DNA of 64,000 bases from Bacteroidaceae bacterium (lineage in GTDB: Bacteria; Bacteroidota; Bacteroidia; Bacteroidales; Bacteroidaceae): positions 1-64,000 of the forward strand of contig JAEDMP010000001.1 in NCBI GenBank assembly GCA_016302965.1, in the 5' to 3' direction. Positions 20,982 to 30,566 of the stretch are shown piece by piece; within the stretch, counting starts at the first letter, position 1, and every line of letters starts with the position of its first letter. The notes beneath the pieces are model-generated. The model worked only from the letters and a program-made list of their open reading frames with translations, made no database searches and was not told the origin of the DNA. Made by a program: the position numbers and the translations under genes.

Positions 20982-21224
20982 ATGAGTTTGAAACTGAGGA
21001 TTATATCTCCCGAGAAGATTTTATTTATCGGAGATGTAGAGAGCGTGATAGTGCCAGGATTAATGGGCGAATTCCAGATTCTTGTGAATCACTCGCCCAT
21101 CATTTCCTGCCTTGAAGCGGGGCGCGTCGTATACGATGATGCACAAGGACGACATCAACTGAACATTGCCAGCGGCTTTGTTGAGGTGAAAAACAACAAT
21201 GTCAGCCTCTGTGTGGAATTGTAA
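20982..21224 (+). CDS. atpC: F1Fo ATP synthase subunit epsilon, short form
   Basis: 80 aa from the ATG at 20982; the open frame can be extended to a TTG at 20973 but nothing supports that. It covers only the N-terminal beta-sandwich domain (MSLKLRIISPEKILF to the end). The C-terminal helical hairpin of E. coli-type epsilon (total 139 aa), which inhibits ATP hydrolysis, is absent. Located 18 bp after atpD. Confidence 0.9.
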   Translation: MSLKLRIISPEKILFIGDVESVIVPGLMGEFQILVNHSPIISCLEAGRVVYDDAQGRHQLNIASGFVEVKNNNVSLCVEL

Positions 21225-21239
21225 GAAGAACAATCCAAG

Positions 21240-21650
21240 ATGACAGAAATTGACAGATTATGCAGGAGATACCTGTTTCAGGCCTATCTGATAGCCGTTG
21301 TCCTGACGCTGTTGGTCATGGGTGGAGAGGCGGTGTTCCACTGGCAGTCGCTCAGGGCTCCCATCACGGTAAGTGTGGTGTTTTCGCTGGTGATTGAAAC
21401 GGCTGACATCCTGATATGGAGACTCGTCAACCGACGCTCGCCCGACGGACTGACCACCTTCTATTCGGCAGTCTCTGGATTCAGAATGCTGCTGGCATTG
21501 GCTGCTCTCTTCGGTTGCTATCTGGCTGTAGGACGGGCTGCAATGGGAGCCTACGTGGCGGTCTTCATGACCTATTACGTGGTGTACCTCTCCCATCATG
21601 CCATCTTCTTCTCACGCGTGTCCAACAACCGCGACAAACTCAGTAAATAA
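21240..21650 (+). CDS. Small membrane protein of the ATP synthase operon (AtpI-like position)
   Basis: 136 aa with four predicted membrane helices (about 13-30, 38-56, 75-95, 102-120). I do not recognise a conserved motif. It sits between atpC and atpB, a place usually taken in Bacteroidetes by a hypothetical membrane protein and comparable with atpI/atpQ/atpR genes of other ATP synthase operons, so a role in assembly of the c-ring or Mg2+ handling is possible but inferred from position only. Confidence 0.7.
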   Translation: MTEIDRLCRRYLFQAYLIAVVLTLLVMGGEAVFHWQSLRAPITVSVVFSLVIETADILIWRLVNRRSPDGLTTFYSAVSGFRMLLALAALFGCYLAVGRAAMGAYVAVFMTYYVVYLSHHAIFFSRVSNNRDKLSK

Positions 21651-21723
21651 TAGATTTGTACACATACTATAGTTTTTCTACAATGTTTGTACGAAATATT
21701 TGTATACAATAAATATGTGCAAG

Positions 21724-22776
21724 ATGAAAAAGATAGGAACGTTAGTAATTCTCTTGGTGCTGGCTCTGTTGCCCGCAACCGCTTCCGCTTCGGCTGAAGG
21801 CGGTCAGGGGGAGAAACTTGACATACCGACGATTGTACTCGAACACTTGGCCGACTCATATGAATGGCATATCGCCACTTATGAGGGCAAGCATCTGAGT
21901 ATTCCTCTGCCGGTGATTGTGCGCAGTGAAAAGACGGGCGACTGGCACTGTTGTACTGCCCATTCGCTGCCTCAGGGTTTCTTTTGTGATCCTGCCCATC
22001 ACGGCAAGATCTACGAGAAGATGGACGATGGATCAACCGTTCGCCCACTCGATCTGAGTATCACCAAGACGGTGGCGCAAATCTGGATTGTCGTGCTGGT
22101 GATGATTGCCATCTTCCTGTCTTGTGCCCGCTGGTATAAGTCGCGTGACGAGAAGAGTGATGCCCCCAGCGGTTTCGTGGGAGCTGTGGAGATGTTGGTG
22201 ATGACCATCCATGATGACCTGATTCGTCCCTCGGTAGGCGAGAAACATTACAAACAGTATGCGCCTTATCTGCTCACGGTGTTCTTCTTTATCCTTATCA
22301 CCAATATGGTGGGACTGATACCCGTGATGCCGGGAGGTGCCAACGTGACGGGTAACATCAATGTGACCCTTTTCCTAGCTGTGTGCACCATGCTGGCCAT
22401 CAACCTCTTTGGCAACAAGGAATACTGGAAGGAGATATTCTGGCCCGAAGTGCCTCTTTTCCTGAAGGCTTATCCCGTGCCCGTGATGCCGGTCATTGAG
22501 TTGTTCGGTGTGTTCACCAAACCCTTTGCACTGATGATTCGTCTTTTTGCCAACATGATGGCAGGACATGCGGTCATCCTGAGTTTCACCTGTGTGATTT
22601 TCCTCGGATGGTCGATGGGCATTGGATATGGTCTCGGACTGAATGCCTTCAGCATCATCATGCTGCTGTTCATGAACTGTCTGGAACTGTTGGTGGCTTT
22701 CGTACAGGCTTACGTGTTCACCATGCTCAGTGCCGTATTCATCGGTCTGGCACACAAAGAACACCATGAGTCATGA
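21724..22776 (+). CDS. atpB: F1Fo ATP synthase subunit a
   Basis: 350 aa from ATG 21724 (ATG 21715 adds three residues; the longest frame starts at a TTG). An N-terminal signal-peptide-like segment (MKKIGTLVILLVLALLPATA) precedes an unusually long extracytoplasmic domain (about 25-105), then the membrane part. The essential Arg is seen in KPFALMIRLFANMMAGH, and the last helix carries the conserved Glu/Gln-containing segment NCLELLVAFVQAYVF. The long N-terminal extension is common to this phylum. The 64-bp AT-rich gap upstream carries no clear promoter. Confidence 0.95.
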   Translation: MKKIGTLVILLVLALLPATASASAEGGQGEKLDIPTIVLEHLADSYEWHIATYEGKHLSIPLPVIVRSEKTGDWHCCTAHSLPQGFFCDPAHHGKIYEKMDDGSTVRPLDLSITKTVAQIWIVVLVMIAIFLSCARWYKSRDEKSDAPSGFVGAVEMLVMTIHDDLIRPSVGEKHYKQYAPYLLTVFFFILITNMVGLIPVMPGGANVTGNINVTLFLAVCTMLAINLFGNKEYWKEIFWPEVPLFLKAYPVPVMPVIELFGVFTKPFALMIRLFANMMAGHAVILSFTCVIFLGWSMGIGYGLGLNAFSIIMLLFMNCLELLVAFVQAYVFTMLSAVFIGLAHKEHHES

Positions 22777-22882
22777 CATGGATGTGGCAAGGCGGACAGA
22801 ACATACCCGATGCCGTGTCTTATTCACAAGAATACAAAATCAATAGAAACAATAATTATTCACATTAAAACAATCAACGATT

Positions 22883-23125
22883 ATGATTATTTCAACACTT
22901 TTGGCTGCTGAAGGTCTGGCACAGCTGGGCTGCGGTCTCGGAGCAGGTATTGCAACAATTGGAGCAGGTTTGGGTATTGGTAAAATTGGCGGAAGCGCCA
23001 TGGACGCTATCGCACGCCAGCCAGAGGCTACGGGTAAGATTCAGACCAACATGATTCTGACCTCAGCCTTTGTTGAGGGTTGTGCGCTTTTCGCCATCGC
23101 TGCCTGTGCATTCCTTATCAAATAA
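22883..23125 (+). CDS. atpE: F1Fo ATP synthase subunit c
   Basis: 80 aa, two-helix hairpin with polar loop ARQPEA (44-49). The ion-binding carboxylate is E65 (SAFVEGCALF). The positions that coordinate Na+ in Na+-type rings are not matched: residue 32 is Ile rather than Gln, and the residue after E65 is Gly rather than Ser/Thr. By that rule the ring is expected to be H+-specific. Lies 106 bp after atpB, 12 bp before atpF. Confidence 0.96.
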   Translation: MIISTLLAAEGLAQLGCGLGAGIATIGAGLGIGKIGGSAMDAIARQPEATGKIQTNMILTSAFVEGCALFAIAACAFLIK

Positions 23126-23137
23126 AAAGACACATTA

Positions 23138-23653
23138 ATGGAAAATTTGCCATCAATACTGACCCCCGACCTGGGACTGCTGTTCTGGATGCTGCTGGCT
23201 TTTCTGGTAGTCTTCTTTGTTGTGGCCAAATTCGGTTTCCCCGCTATCATCGACATGGTGGAGAACCGCAAGCGCTACATCGACGAGAGTCTGCAGAAGG
23301 CGCATGAGGCATCAGAGCGGTTGGCCAACATCCAGAAGGAGGGTGAAAGCATGCTTCAGGAAGCTCGTCAGAAGCAGGCGCAACTGCTGAAGGAGGCTGC
23401 TGAAACACGTGACGCTATTGTGTCGCAGGCACAGGAAAAGGCACGTGAGGAAGGAGCCCGTCTTCTGAGTGAAGCCAAAGCTGAGATAGAGAGCCAGAAG
23501 CAGGCCGCCATCAGCGAGATACGTGCGCAGGTGGCTGAGCTGTCTGTAAAGGTGGCTGAGAAGATTCTCCGCAAGGAGCTCTCCTCCGAAGCCAAGCAGA
23601 TGGAGACCATCGACAGGCTGCTGGATGAAATTTCTGTTGAAGATAAAAAATAA
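23138..23653 (+). CDS. atpF: F1Fo ATP synthase subunit b
   Basis: 171 aa peripheral-stalk subunit: an N-terminal membrane helix (about 14-32, LLFWMLLAFLVVFFVVAKFG) followed by a long Ala/Glu/Lys/Gln-rich coiled coil (about 45-165). Only one b-type gene is present, so a homodimeric stalk is likely. Five bp before atpH. Confidence 0.95.
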   Translation: MENLPSILTPDLGLLFWMLLAFLVVFFVVAKFGFPAIIDMVENRKRYIDESLQKAHEASERLANIQKEGESMLQEARQKQAQLLKEAAETRDAIVSQAQEKAREEGARLLSEAKAEIESQKQAAISEIRAQVAELSVKVAEKILRKELSSEAKQMETIDRLLDEISVEDKK

Positions 23654-23658
23654 AGCTT

Positions 23659-24195
23659 ATGAACATTGGAGTAATATCGGTGAGATACGCCCGTGCGCTG
23701 CTCAAGGCTGCCATCGGCGCCAAACTCGAAGATACGGTGTATCAGGAGATGATGGTTCTGGCTAAGAGCTACATCGACGTGCCCCGGTTGAGGTTTACGA
23801 TAGACAATCCCATGCTCCCCAAGGAAAAAAAGAGAGAACTGCTGGCGGTGGCCCTCGGTGGTAAACCGTCGCAGCTCTCCTTGAAATTCATCAGTCTTGT
23901 CTTGAGAGAGGATAGGGAGAGCGTGCTTCAGTTCATGGCTCATTCGTATATCACGCTTTACAGACAACAGAAGAACATCATCCGCGGCAAACTCACTACC
24001 GCCGTTGCCGTTTCAGAAGCTACAGAGCAGAGAATGCGAAAGATGGTGGAGAGTAAGACTAAGGGGACTGTGGAATTCGAGACCGAGGTGAACCCGGATA
24101 TTCTGGGAGGCTTTGTGCTTGAGTATGACACCTACAGGTTGGATGCCAGTGTGCAGAACCAACTCAGGCAGGTGCTCACACAGTTGAAAAAGTAA
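23659..24195 (+). CDS. atpH: F1Fo ATP synthase subunit delta
   Basis: 178 aa, the OSCP/delta subunit that joins the peripheral stalk to the alpha subunits. The N-terminal helical domain starts ISVRYARALLKAA and the C-terminal part contains the family pattern DPDILGGFVLEYDTYRLDAS (here beginning VNPDILGG). It is 30 bp ahead of atpA. Confidence 0.93.
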   Translation: MNIGVISVRYARALLKAAIGAKLEDTVYQEMMVLAKSYIDVPRLRFTIDNPMLPKEKKRELLAVALGGKPSQLSLKFISLVLREDRESVLQFMAHSYITLYRQQKNIIRGKLTTAVAVSEATEQRMRKMVESKTKGTVEFETEVNPDILGGFVLEYDTYRLDASVQNQLRQVLTQLKK

Positions 24196-24224
24196 TGTAT
24201 CATTCAGTAAGAATATAAAAAACA

Positions 24225-25805
24225 ATGTCAGATAAAATCAAACCAAGCGAAGTGTCACAGATGCTGCTCGAACAGTTGCAGGGCATCAGCGGCGGACAGG
24301 AATTCGACGAGGTGGGCACCGTGCTCGAAGTGAGTGACGGTGTGGCTCGTATCTATGGCCTGCGCCACGCTGAAGCCAATGAGCTTCTCGAGTTTGAGAA
24401 TGGGACGATGGCTATCGTGATGAATTTGGAAGAGGACAACGTAGGTTGTGTGCTTCTGGGTTCTACCGAAGGCATCAAGGAAGGCATGGTTGTGAAGCGC
24501 ACCAAGCGTATCGCCTCAATCAGGGTGAACGACAATATGCTGGGCCGTGTCATCAATCCATTGGGACAGGCAATCGACGGTAAGGGGGATATTGACCTCT
24601 CCAACTCCTTCGAAATGCCGCTCGACCGAAAGGCTCCTGGTGTGATTTACCGTCAGCCTGTGAAGGAGCCCCTGCAGACCGGTATCAAGTCGGTGGACTC
24701 GATGATTCCCATCGGACGCGGACAGCGTGAGCTGATTATCGGTGACCGACAGACGGGCAAAACAGCTATTGCTGTTGACACCATCATCAATCAAAAGAGT
24801 TTCTACGATGCAGGAAAACCTGTCTACTGTATTTATGTAGCCATCGGACAGAAGGCTTCTACTGTGGCTGCTTTGGTGGAGAACCTGAAGCAGCATGGAG
24901 CCATGCCCTATACCATCATCGTCAGCGCGACGGCTGCCGACCCCGCTGCCATGCAGTATTATGCTCCTTTCGCAGGAGCCGCCATCGGAGAGTATTTCCG
25001 TGACCGTGGTTTCTCCGCACTCGTCGTGTATGATGACCTCTCGAAACAGGCTGTTGCCTATCGTGAGGTGTCACTGATTCTGCGCCGTCCTTCAGGACGT
25101 GAGGCTTATCCCGGTGACGTGTTCTATCTGCATAGCCGTCTGCTGGAGCGTGCAGCACGTATCAATGACCAGCAGGAGGTGGCTGAGCAGATGAATGACC
25201 TGCCTGCTTGCATGAAGGGACATGTGAAGGGCGGTGGTTCGCTCACCGCTTTGCCTATTATTGAAACCCAGGCAGGCGACGTTTCCGCCTATATCCCCAC
25301 GAATGTGATTTCCATCACGGACGGTCAGATTTATTTGGAAAGCGACCTCTTCAACCAAGGCTTCCGTCCTGCTGTAAACGTGGGTATCTCGGTGAGCCGC
25401 GTGGGTGGTTCTGCCCAGATCAAGAGTATGAAGAAGGTGGCAGGTACGCTGAAGATTGACATGGCTCAGTATCGCGAGTTGGAGGCTTTCTCGAAGTTCT
25501 CCAGCGATATGGACGCCGTGACAGCCATGACCATCGACCGTGGACGCAAGAACAACCAGCTGCTCATCCAGCCCCAGTATAGTCCTATGCCGGTGGGCGA
25601 GCAGGTTGCCATTATCTATTGTGGTACCCATGGTCTGATGCATCAGGTGCCGGTAGAGAAGGTGCGCGAATGTCAGGATTCCTTCCTCGATAAGATGCGC
25701 AGTGCCCATCCTGATGTCCTGGCTACCCTGGAAAGCGGAAAAATTGACGACAGCATCACCTCGGTGCTGGAGTCTGTGATGGCTGATATTGCCAAAGGTT
25801 ATTAA
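24225..25805 (+). CDS. atpA: F1Fo ATP synthase subunit alpha
   Basis: 526 aa, the regulatory nucleotide-binding F1 subunit. Walker [10 protein letters not shown] is near residues 174-182, and [20 protein letters not shown] is the Walker B/catalytic-interface region supplying the arginine finger domain; the C-terminal helical domain follows. Length slightly above the E. coli subunit (513 aa). 29 bp before atpG. Confidence 0.97.
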   Translation: MSDKIKPSEVSQMLLEQLQGISGGQEFDEVGTVLEVSDGVARIYGLRHAEANELLEFENGTMAIVMNLEEDNVGCVLLGSTEGIKEGMVVKRTKRIASIRVNDNMLGRVINPLGQAIDGKGDIDLSNSFEMPLDRKAPGVIYRQPVKEPLQTGIKSVDSMIPIGRGQRELIIGDRQTGKTAIAVDTIINQKSFYDAGKPVYCIYVAIGQKASTVAALVENLKQHGAMPYTIIVSATAADPAAMQYYAPFAGAAIGEYFRDRGFSALVVYDDLSKQAVAYREVSLILRRPSGREAYPGDVFYLHSRLLERAARINDQQEVAEQMNDLPACMKGHVKGGGSLTALPIIETQAGDVSAYIPTNVISITDGQIYLESDLFNQGFRPAVNVGISVSRVGGSAQIKSMKKVAGTLKIDMAQYRELEAFSKFSSDMDAVTAMTIDRGRKNNQLLIQPQYSPMPVGEQVAIIYCGTHGLMHQVPVEKVRECQDSFLDKMRSAHPDVLATLESGKIDDSITSVLESVMADIAKGY

Positions 25806-25833
25806 TGTTTCATTTAATTTATGACCACTCATT

Positions 25834-26805
25834 ATGCCATCGCTGAAAGAAATTAAAACCCGCATAGCCAGTGTCAACAGCACCCGGAAGATTACGAGTG
25901 CTATGAAGATGGTGGCCTCGTCAAAATTGCATCATGCCCAGGTGATGATTGAGAATATGCTTCCTTACGAGACAATGTTGGAACATATCCTTAAGACCTT
26001 TCTTGCCTCCGAGGCTGACGCATCCAACGTGTTCACCATCCCTCGTCCCGTAAAGAGGGTCGCTCTGGTTGTTTTCTCTTCGAACAGCAGTCTGTGTGGC
26101 GGTTTCAATACCAATGTGTTGAAGATGATGGAAAATGTCATTGCCGAATATGAATCGATAGGCAAAGAAAATGTCGTCATCTATCCCGTTGGCAGAAAGG
26201 TTGCAGAGAAAGCTGCCAAGTTAGGCTTGGCGACGGCAGGAAATTTTGTGGAATTGGCAGACAAACCCCAGGTTAAACCGTGTATTGACATCGCACGTGA
26301 GCTGGGTTCCCTCTATATCAAGGGTGAGATTGACAAGGTGGAGATTATCTATCATCACTTCAAGAGTGCCGGATCGCAGATTCTCACTCGCAAGACTTTC
26401 TTGCCCATTGACGTCCATTCTGAACTGCAGCGCGACCATGAGCGTGACCTCACGTCCATCTTGGCAACCAAGGAGTCGCAGGAGTATCTGAAGAAGCGGG
26501 AACAGGAGCGTCAGCACGAGCACAAGGAAGAGCATGTGAAGCCTCTCAATGATAACTTCATTGTGGAACCGGACATGCATACCGTTCTCTCGCAGCTGAT
26601 ACCGAAGTATGCCCATTTGGTGCTGTATACCGCCCTGCTCGACAGCAATGCCAGTGAACATGCAGCGCGAATGGTGGCGATGCAGACGGCAACGGATAAT
26701 GCGGATGAACTGCTGCGTGGTTTGCGTCTTCAATACAACAAGAGTCGTCAGCAGGCTATCACCAGTGAACTGCTCGACATTGTCGGCGGTTCGGTGAACA
26801 ACTGA
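25834..26805 (+). CDS. atpG: F1Fo ATP synthase subunit gamma
   Basis: 323 aa, the rotor shaft. Both coiled-coil ends are typical: MPSLKEIKTRIASVNSTRKI at the N-terminus and RMVAMQTATDNADELL near the C-terminus. It is about 35 aa longer than E. coli gamma because of a strongly charged segment around residues 196-238 (KKREQERQHEHKEEH) in the globular part. Last gene of the operon, followed by a hairpin terminator. Confidence 0.96.
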   Translation: MPSLKEIKTRIASVNSTRKITSAMKMVASSKLHHAQVMIENMLPYETMLEHILKTFLASEADASNVFTIPRPVKRVALVVFSSNSSLCGGFNTNVLKMMENVIAEYESIGKENVVIYPVGRKVAEKAAKLGLATAGNFVELADKPQVKPCIDIARELGSLYIKGEIDKVEIIYHHFKSAGSQILTRKTFLPIDVHSELQRDHERDLTSILATKESQEYLKKREQERQHEHKEEHVKPLNDNFIVEPDMHTVLSQLIPKYAHLVLYTALLDSNASEHAARMVAMQTATDNADELLRGLRLQYNKSRQQAITSELLDIVGGSVNN

Positions 26806-26824
26806 TGAACTGACAAGAATAGAG

Positions 26825-26866
26825 AGAATTGGAAGGTGGAAGCATCTTCCAATTCTTTCTGATTTT
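26825..26866 (+). terminator. Terminator of the ATP synthase operon
   Basis: AGAATTGGAAG (26825-26835) and CTTCCAATTCT (26846-26856) form an 11-bp perfect stem with a 10-nt loop, followed by the moderately T-rich TTCTGATTTT. It begins 20 bp after the atpG stop codon. Confidence 0.75.
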
Positions 26867-26913
26867 GTTATGAAGGTATCATTGCAATTGAATGTATTAT
26901 TTGATTTTCATAG

Positions 26914-27594
26914 ATGAAGGATAACAGCATGACAACAGCATATTCTTTTTATATTTTTGATTTGGATGGCACGTTGCTCAGTACGCTGGGTGATTTGGCC
27001 GCAAGTACCAATCATGCACTGCGTGCTCATCATTTGCCTGAGCGCAGTATAGAAGAGGTACGTCAGTTTGTGGGAAATGGGGTGAAGAAACTGATAGAGC
27101 GGGCTGTACCGTCCGGTACGGATGACCAGTTGAGAGAGTCGGTGTTCTGCAGTTTCAGAGCGCATTATTTGGCGCACTCGTTAGATACGACAGAACCCTA
27201 TCCCGAGGTGTTGGTAACGCTTCGCTGTCTGAAGGAACGGGGGGCAAAGATAGGGGTTGTAAGTAATAAATTGCAAGCCGGTGTGACAGACCTGTGCCAA
27301 CATTTCTTTAAGGGGCTTGTAGATGTGGCTATTGGCGAACGGGAAGGTATCAGGCGCAAGCCTTCTCCCGACATGGTGGTCGAGGCCATGCGCCAGTTGG
27401 GTGCCCAGGAGGACAATACGGTCTATATCGGCGACAGTGATGTGGATATAGAAACAGCCAAGAACAGTCATCTGCCATGTATCAGTGTGGAATGGGGATT
27501 CCGCAACCATGATTTCCTGTTGGAACATGGAGCCACCCGGCTGATTGCCCATTGCAAGGAATTGCTGGAAGAACCGGGTGGCGCGTGTGAATAA
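26914..27594 (+). CDS. HAD-superfamily phosphatase, phosphoglycolate phosphatase-like
   Basis: 226 aa. HAD motif I FDLDGT (residues 15-20; nucleophile D16, acid D18), motif II VVSNK near 116, motif III Lys in RRKPSPDMV near 148 and motif IV GDSDVDIETA near 172 are all present, with an alpha-helical C1 cap between motifs I and II. Cap type and motif resemble Gph and PpaX proteins, so a small phosphorylated metabolite such as 2-phosphoglycolate or a pyrophosphate is the likely substrate. A start at 26929 (MTTAYS) is an alternative. Convergent with malQ; 32 bp separate the stop codons. Confidence 0.85.
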   Translation: MKDNSMTTAYSFYIFDLDGTLLSTLGDLAASTNHALRAHHLPERSIEEVRQFVGNGVKKLIERAVPSGTDDQLRESVFCSFRAHYLAHSLDTTEPYPEVLVTLRCLKERGAKIGVVSNKLQAGVTDLCQHFFKGLVDVAIGEREGIRRKPSPDMVVEAMRQLGAQEDNTVYIGDSDVDIETAKNSHLPCISVEWGFRNHDFLLEHGATRLIAHCKELLEEPGGACE

Positions 27595-27626
27595 GAGATG
27601 TGGGAGGAAATAGCCTCCTGTTGGAA

Positions 27627-30329
27627 TCATTTCCTCTGGCTTCTCTGAATCATCCGTAAGATTTTCTGATTAAAGGTATGGGCCAGTTGCAATTGTTCCA
27701 AAGAGACGTTCATCCGGTATTGCCAACGGTTATAGCAGTCGCCGGGCACATTGATACGCTCAGTATAAGGCTGTATGCCAGTGGTGAACGAGTTGTCCAT
27801 GGCTAACAAATCCTGGATGGGGAAGATGCAGAGCATCGATGGACAATAGAGATGACGTGCAATAATCTCTTCTGCCAGTGCCACCGTCAGTTGGCGTGGA
27901 GCTCGCCCGTCCTTCTGCAGCATGGTAGTGAAATAGCGCTGGGCCTGTTGGTAGTTTTCCTGCCACCAGAGGCGCAGCGGTGACTGGTCATGTGTCGACG
28001 TGGTTGCGACACTCCGCAATGGATTGGCACCAAGGGGCGCAAACTCCTGAGTGTCGTTTTTGGGCATCTGCTGTAGTTCCAAAGAGAGGATGCGCAGACG
28101 GTCAATAACCTCTTCGGCATGAGGCGGCATGAAACCAAGATCTTCGGCACAGATGAGCAGTGAGGTGTCAGAAAAGATTTTTCCCAATTTCTCAGAGGCT
28201 TGACTGATCCAGTATTCCGTATTGCGGGAATGGAAATAGTGGCGGTAGATGCGCATAAATGCCTCCTGTTCCTCTTCTCCTAAGGCCTGGAAGACCGGCT
28301 CACGGAAGGCTCCAATCCGCGGATGCAGGAAATCTGGGTCCAACTGGTCTTTTACGAAGAGCACATTGGCTGCCAGGCGCATCAGCCCGTCTTTAATCCA
28401 CTGGGAGTTCTCGTCGTTCATGCCTTCGAAGAATGCCTGGATTTTTTGTTGGGTATCCAGTTCTTCGCACAGCGCCAACATGCCATAGCCCTTGTCTACC
28501 AGATAATGTTCGCGCACGAAAGAGGCGTGAATACCGAAGATGCGGTGGACAAGTGGTTCATTGATATATGGTTTGGTGAGAAAATCCTTGTGGAAGGTGA
28601 GTCCCATGTGTTCAATCTCGCTGGCACTGAGTGCCAAGGCAGGTACGAAATGTCCCAAACTGGCCTGGACGGCATCTTTCGGAATTTGCCACAGACGGAA
28701 AAATCCGGCAATATGGTCTACTCGGATGGCATCGAAATAGCGCTCGAACCAGCGGATGCGCGACTTCCACCATTGGGCATTATCCTTCATCAACTGTGGC
28801 CAGTGATAAGGTGGGAATCCCCAGTTTTGTCCGTATCGGTAATGCTCATCAGGAGGGGTACCGACGGTGGCCTCCAGCTGGAAGAGTTCCGGATGGGTCC
28901 ATGTTTCCACACTATATCGGCAAACTCCTACGGGCAAATCCCCTTTAAGGGCTATCTGGTGCTGGTGGGCTTCCTCCATGGCTTCACGCAACTGCCGGTC
29001 GAGCAGATACTGTACCCAGCCTATGAGTTGGCCTTCTTTCGTATGTTCTTTGAGAAAAGTGGCGACAGAATCCTGGTGATAAACCTCAAAGCCAGGCCAT
29101 TGGTCGTAACAGGAAGTATGATAGGTGTCACGTAACAAGCAGAAGGCAATATAGGGTTCGAGCCAATCTTTGTTCTGTTTGCAGAAGAGTTGAAAATCAG
29201 CATTTTCTGATATATTATGAAAGTTTTCATTGAAAAGCTGTTTCACATAATTCCATTTCGCTCGTTCCACAGCCTCATAGTCACATTCCGGCATGGCCTC
29301 CAGCTCTTGGCGGCGCCGTTCAAAAGCATTGGCCAACTGTTTGTCCTGTAGTTTTCCGGCATCATACAATGAGAGATAGTGAGGATGAATGGCTTTGGTG
29401 GATATGATATTATAGGGATGAGAGTCTGTCCAACCATGAGTGGATGTCGTGTCGTTGATAGGCAGGAGCTGGATGACTTTGATACCGGCATCGGCAGCCC
29501 AATGAATGAAGAGACGGAGGTCGTGGAAATCGCCAGTACCAAATGACTGGTTGCTCCGTAACGAGAAGAGGGGTATACAAACGCCTGCCACTCTCCAATT
29601 TTCCTCTTTGATTCTGATGATGCCTCCATCGAGCACCAGTACGCCACCCTCACTAATGGCGTGTTCTCCTGTTGTTCGGTTTTCACCTTCCTCCCATCGG
29701 ATGAGTTCCTTGCTGTTTTCATCCACCACCACATATTTATATTCCACAGGCAGGGGGAATGCAGCAGCATTGACTGTTATCTGCCATAGACTCTGTCCGG
29801 CATAGGACATGACTATATAGCGAGACTCGCTCCACCCGCCGATAGCCGGATGGCTGCCGCAGATGGCCACGGATTGTCCGGGGGTGAGTTGAGGAGCATG
29901 CACCCTGAATACGAGTGTGCGTCGATAAAGCGGGGTGTTGATAATCCGGGCCCGTTCATTGACTGCAAGTCCTGCTGTGGCAGCATGGCATTTGGTAAGC
30001 AGATGCTGTTGGATGGGAGCATCCCTCCAGGAGTCGATAAGGATATAGTCGCGTGAGTCATCGAACGACATGATTCGTTCTATCAGTGTCCATTCCGAGC
30101 GCACCAGTTTGTTTTCTGTATCTCTCACCTCATAATGATAATAGAATCCCCGCATCTTGTTTCTTCGAGATTCCAGCACAGCCGTCTCTATGCTCCACTG
30201 TTGCCCGTCGGTTGTGTCCATGGCGAGTAGAGAAGAGCGGCTGCTGCCGTCGATTCCGAGATAGGTGAGGGATACAAACATGTTTTCTCCCCATTGGGTG
30301 TGGTATTCGATGGAAAATTTCAGTTTCAT
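27627..30329 (-). CDS. malQ: 4-alpha-glucanotransferase (amylomaltase) with two N-terminal CBM20 domains
   Basis: 900 aa. Two starch-binding CBM20-like domains (about 1-105 and 130-240; the second contains AICGSHPAIGGW) precede a GH77 catalytic domain (about 250-885). Catalytic residues can be placed: nucleophile D538 in IRVDHIAGF, acid/base E729 in ICAEDLG and the stabilising D781 in TSTHDQSPLR. The enzyme transfers alpha-1,4-glucan chains during use of maltodextrin or glycogen. There is no signal peptide, so it is cytoplasmic. This DPE2-like architecture is common in Bacteroidales. The gene is monocistronic with a TACCTTTG element 25 bp upstream. Confidence 0.95.
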   Translation of the reverse strand: MKLKFSIEYHTQWGENMFVSLTYLGIDGSSRSSLLAMDTTDGQQWSIETAVLESRRNKMRGFYYHYEVRDTENKLVRSEWTLIERIMSFDDSRDYILIDSWRDAPIQQHLLTKCHAATAGLAVNERARIINTPLYRRTLVFRVHAPQLTPGQSVAICGSHPAIGGWSESRYIVMSYAGQSLWQITVNAAAFPLPVEYKYVVVDENSKELIRWEEGENRTTGEHAISEGGVLVLDGGIIRIKEENWRVAGVCIPLFSLRSNQSFGTGDFHDLRLFIHWAADAGIKVIQLLPINDTTSTHGWTDSHPYNIISTKAIHPHYLSLYDAGKLQDKQLANAFERRRQELEAMPECDYEAVERAKWNYVKQLFNENFHNISENADFQLFCKQNKDWLEPYIAFCLLRDTYHTSCYDQWPGFEVYHQDSVATFLKEHTKEGQLIGWVQYLLDRQLREAMEEAHQHQIALKGDLPVGVCRYSVETWTHPELFQLEATVGTPPDEHYRYGQNWGFPPYHWPQLMKDNAQWWKSRIRWFERYFDAIRVDHIAGFFRLWQIPKDAVQASLGHFVPALALSASEIEHMGLTFHKDFLTKPYINEPLVHRIFGIHASFVREHYLVDKGYGMLALCEELDTQQKIQAFFEGMNDENSQWIKDGLMRLAANVLFVKDQLDPDFLHPRIGAFREPVFQALGEEEQEAFMRIYRHYFHSRNTEYWISQASEKLGKIFSDTSLLICAEDLGFMPPHAEEVIDRLRILSLELQQMPKNDTQEFAPLGANPLRSVATTSTHDQSPLRLWWQENYQQAQRYFTTMLQKDGRAPRQLTVALAEEIIARHLYCPSMLCIFPIQDLLAMDNSFTTGIQPYTERINVPGDCYNRWQYRMNVSLEQLQLAHTFNQKILRMIQRSQRK

Positions 30330-30354
30330 AAGTATGTTGGCTATGTTTCAATAG

Positions 30355-30362
30355 CAAAGGTA
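30355..30362 (-). promoter_or_regulatory. -7 element upstream of malQ
   Basis: CAAAGGTA on the given strand reads TACCTTTG on the coding strand, 25 bp before the malQ ATG. No good -33 element is seen at the expected distance. Confidence 0.5.
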
Positions 30363-30467
30363 ATACAAATAATTCACATCCCCATATTTTTCTTGTCAGT
30401 TTTTTGGAAAAATCAATTCTATGTGGTTTTTGGCCGAAAAAAGAAGGTGGATATCAGGAAAAATGAT

Positions 30468-30475
30468 TATCTTTG
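30468..30475 (+). promoter_or_regulatory. -7 element upstream of the NrdG-like gene
   Basis: TATCTTTG followed by C, about 92 bp before the ATG at 30567. The -33 position is not a clear match. Confidence 0.5.
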
Positions 30476-30566
30476 CAAAACGATTGGCGGAAAGAACATC
30501 TGAGATAGCCGGGATGCGTCCTTCTGCCAACCCGTAAGATTGAACCAATCGAGAAGAATACCGAAT

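Noticed and set aside
27603..27636. Small inverted repeats between the HAD and malQ genes
   Set aside because: Two alternative short stems (5 and 8 bp) compete and the longer runs into the malQ end; no T tract on the plus strand, so termination is not supported.
28323..29135. 270-aa plus-strand frame inside malQ
   Set aside because: Antisense to the GH77 catalytic domain; no domain, signal or independent promoter.
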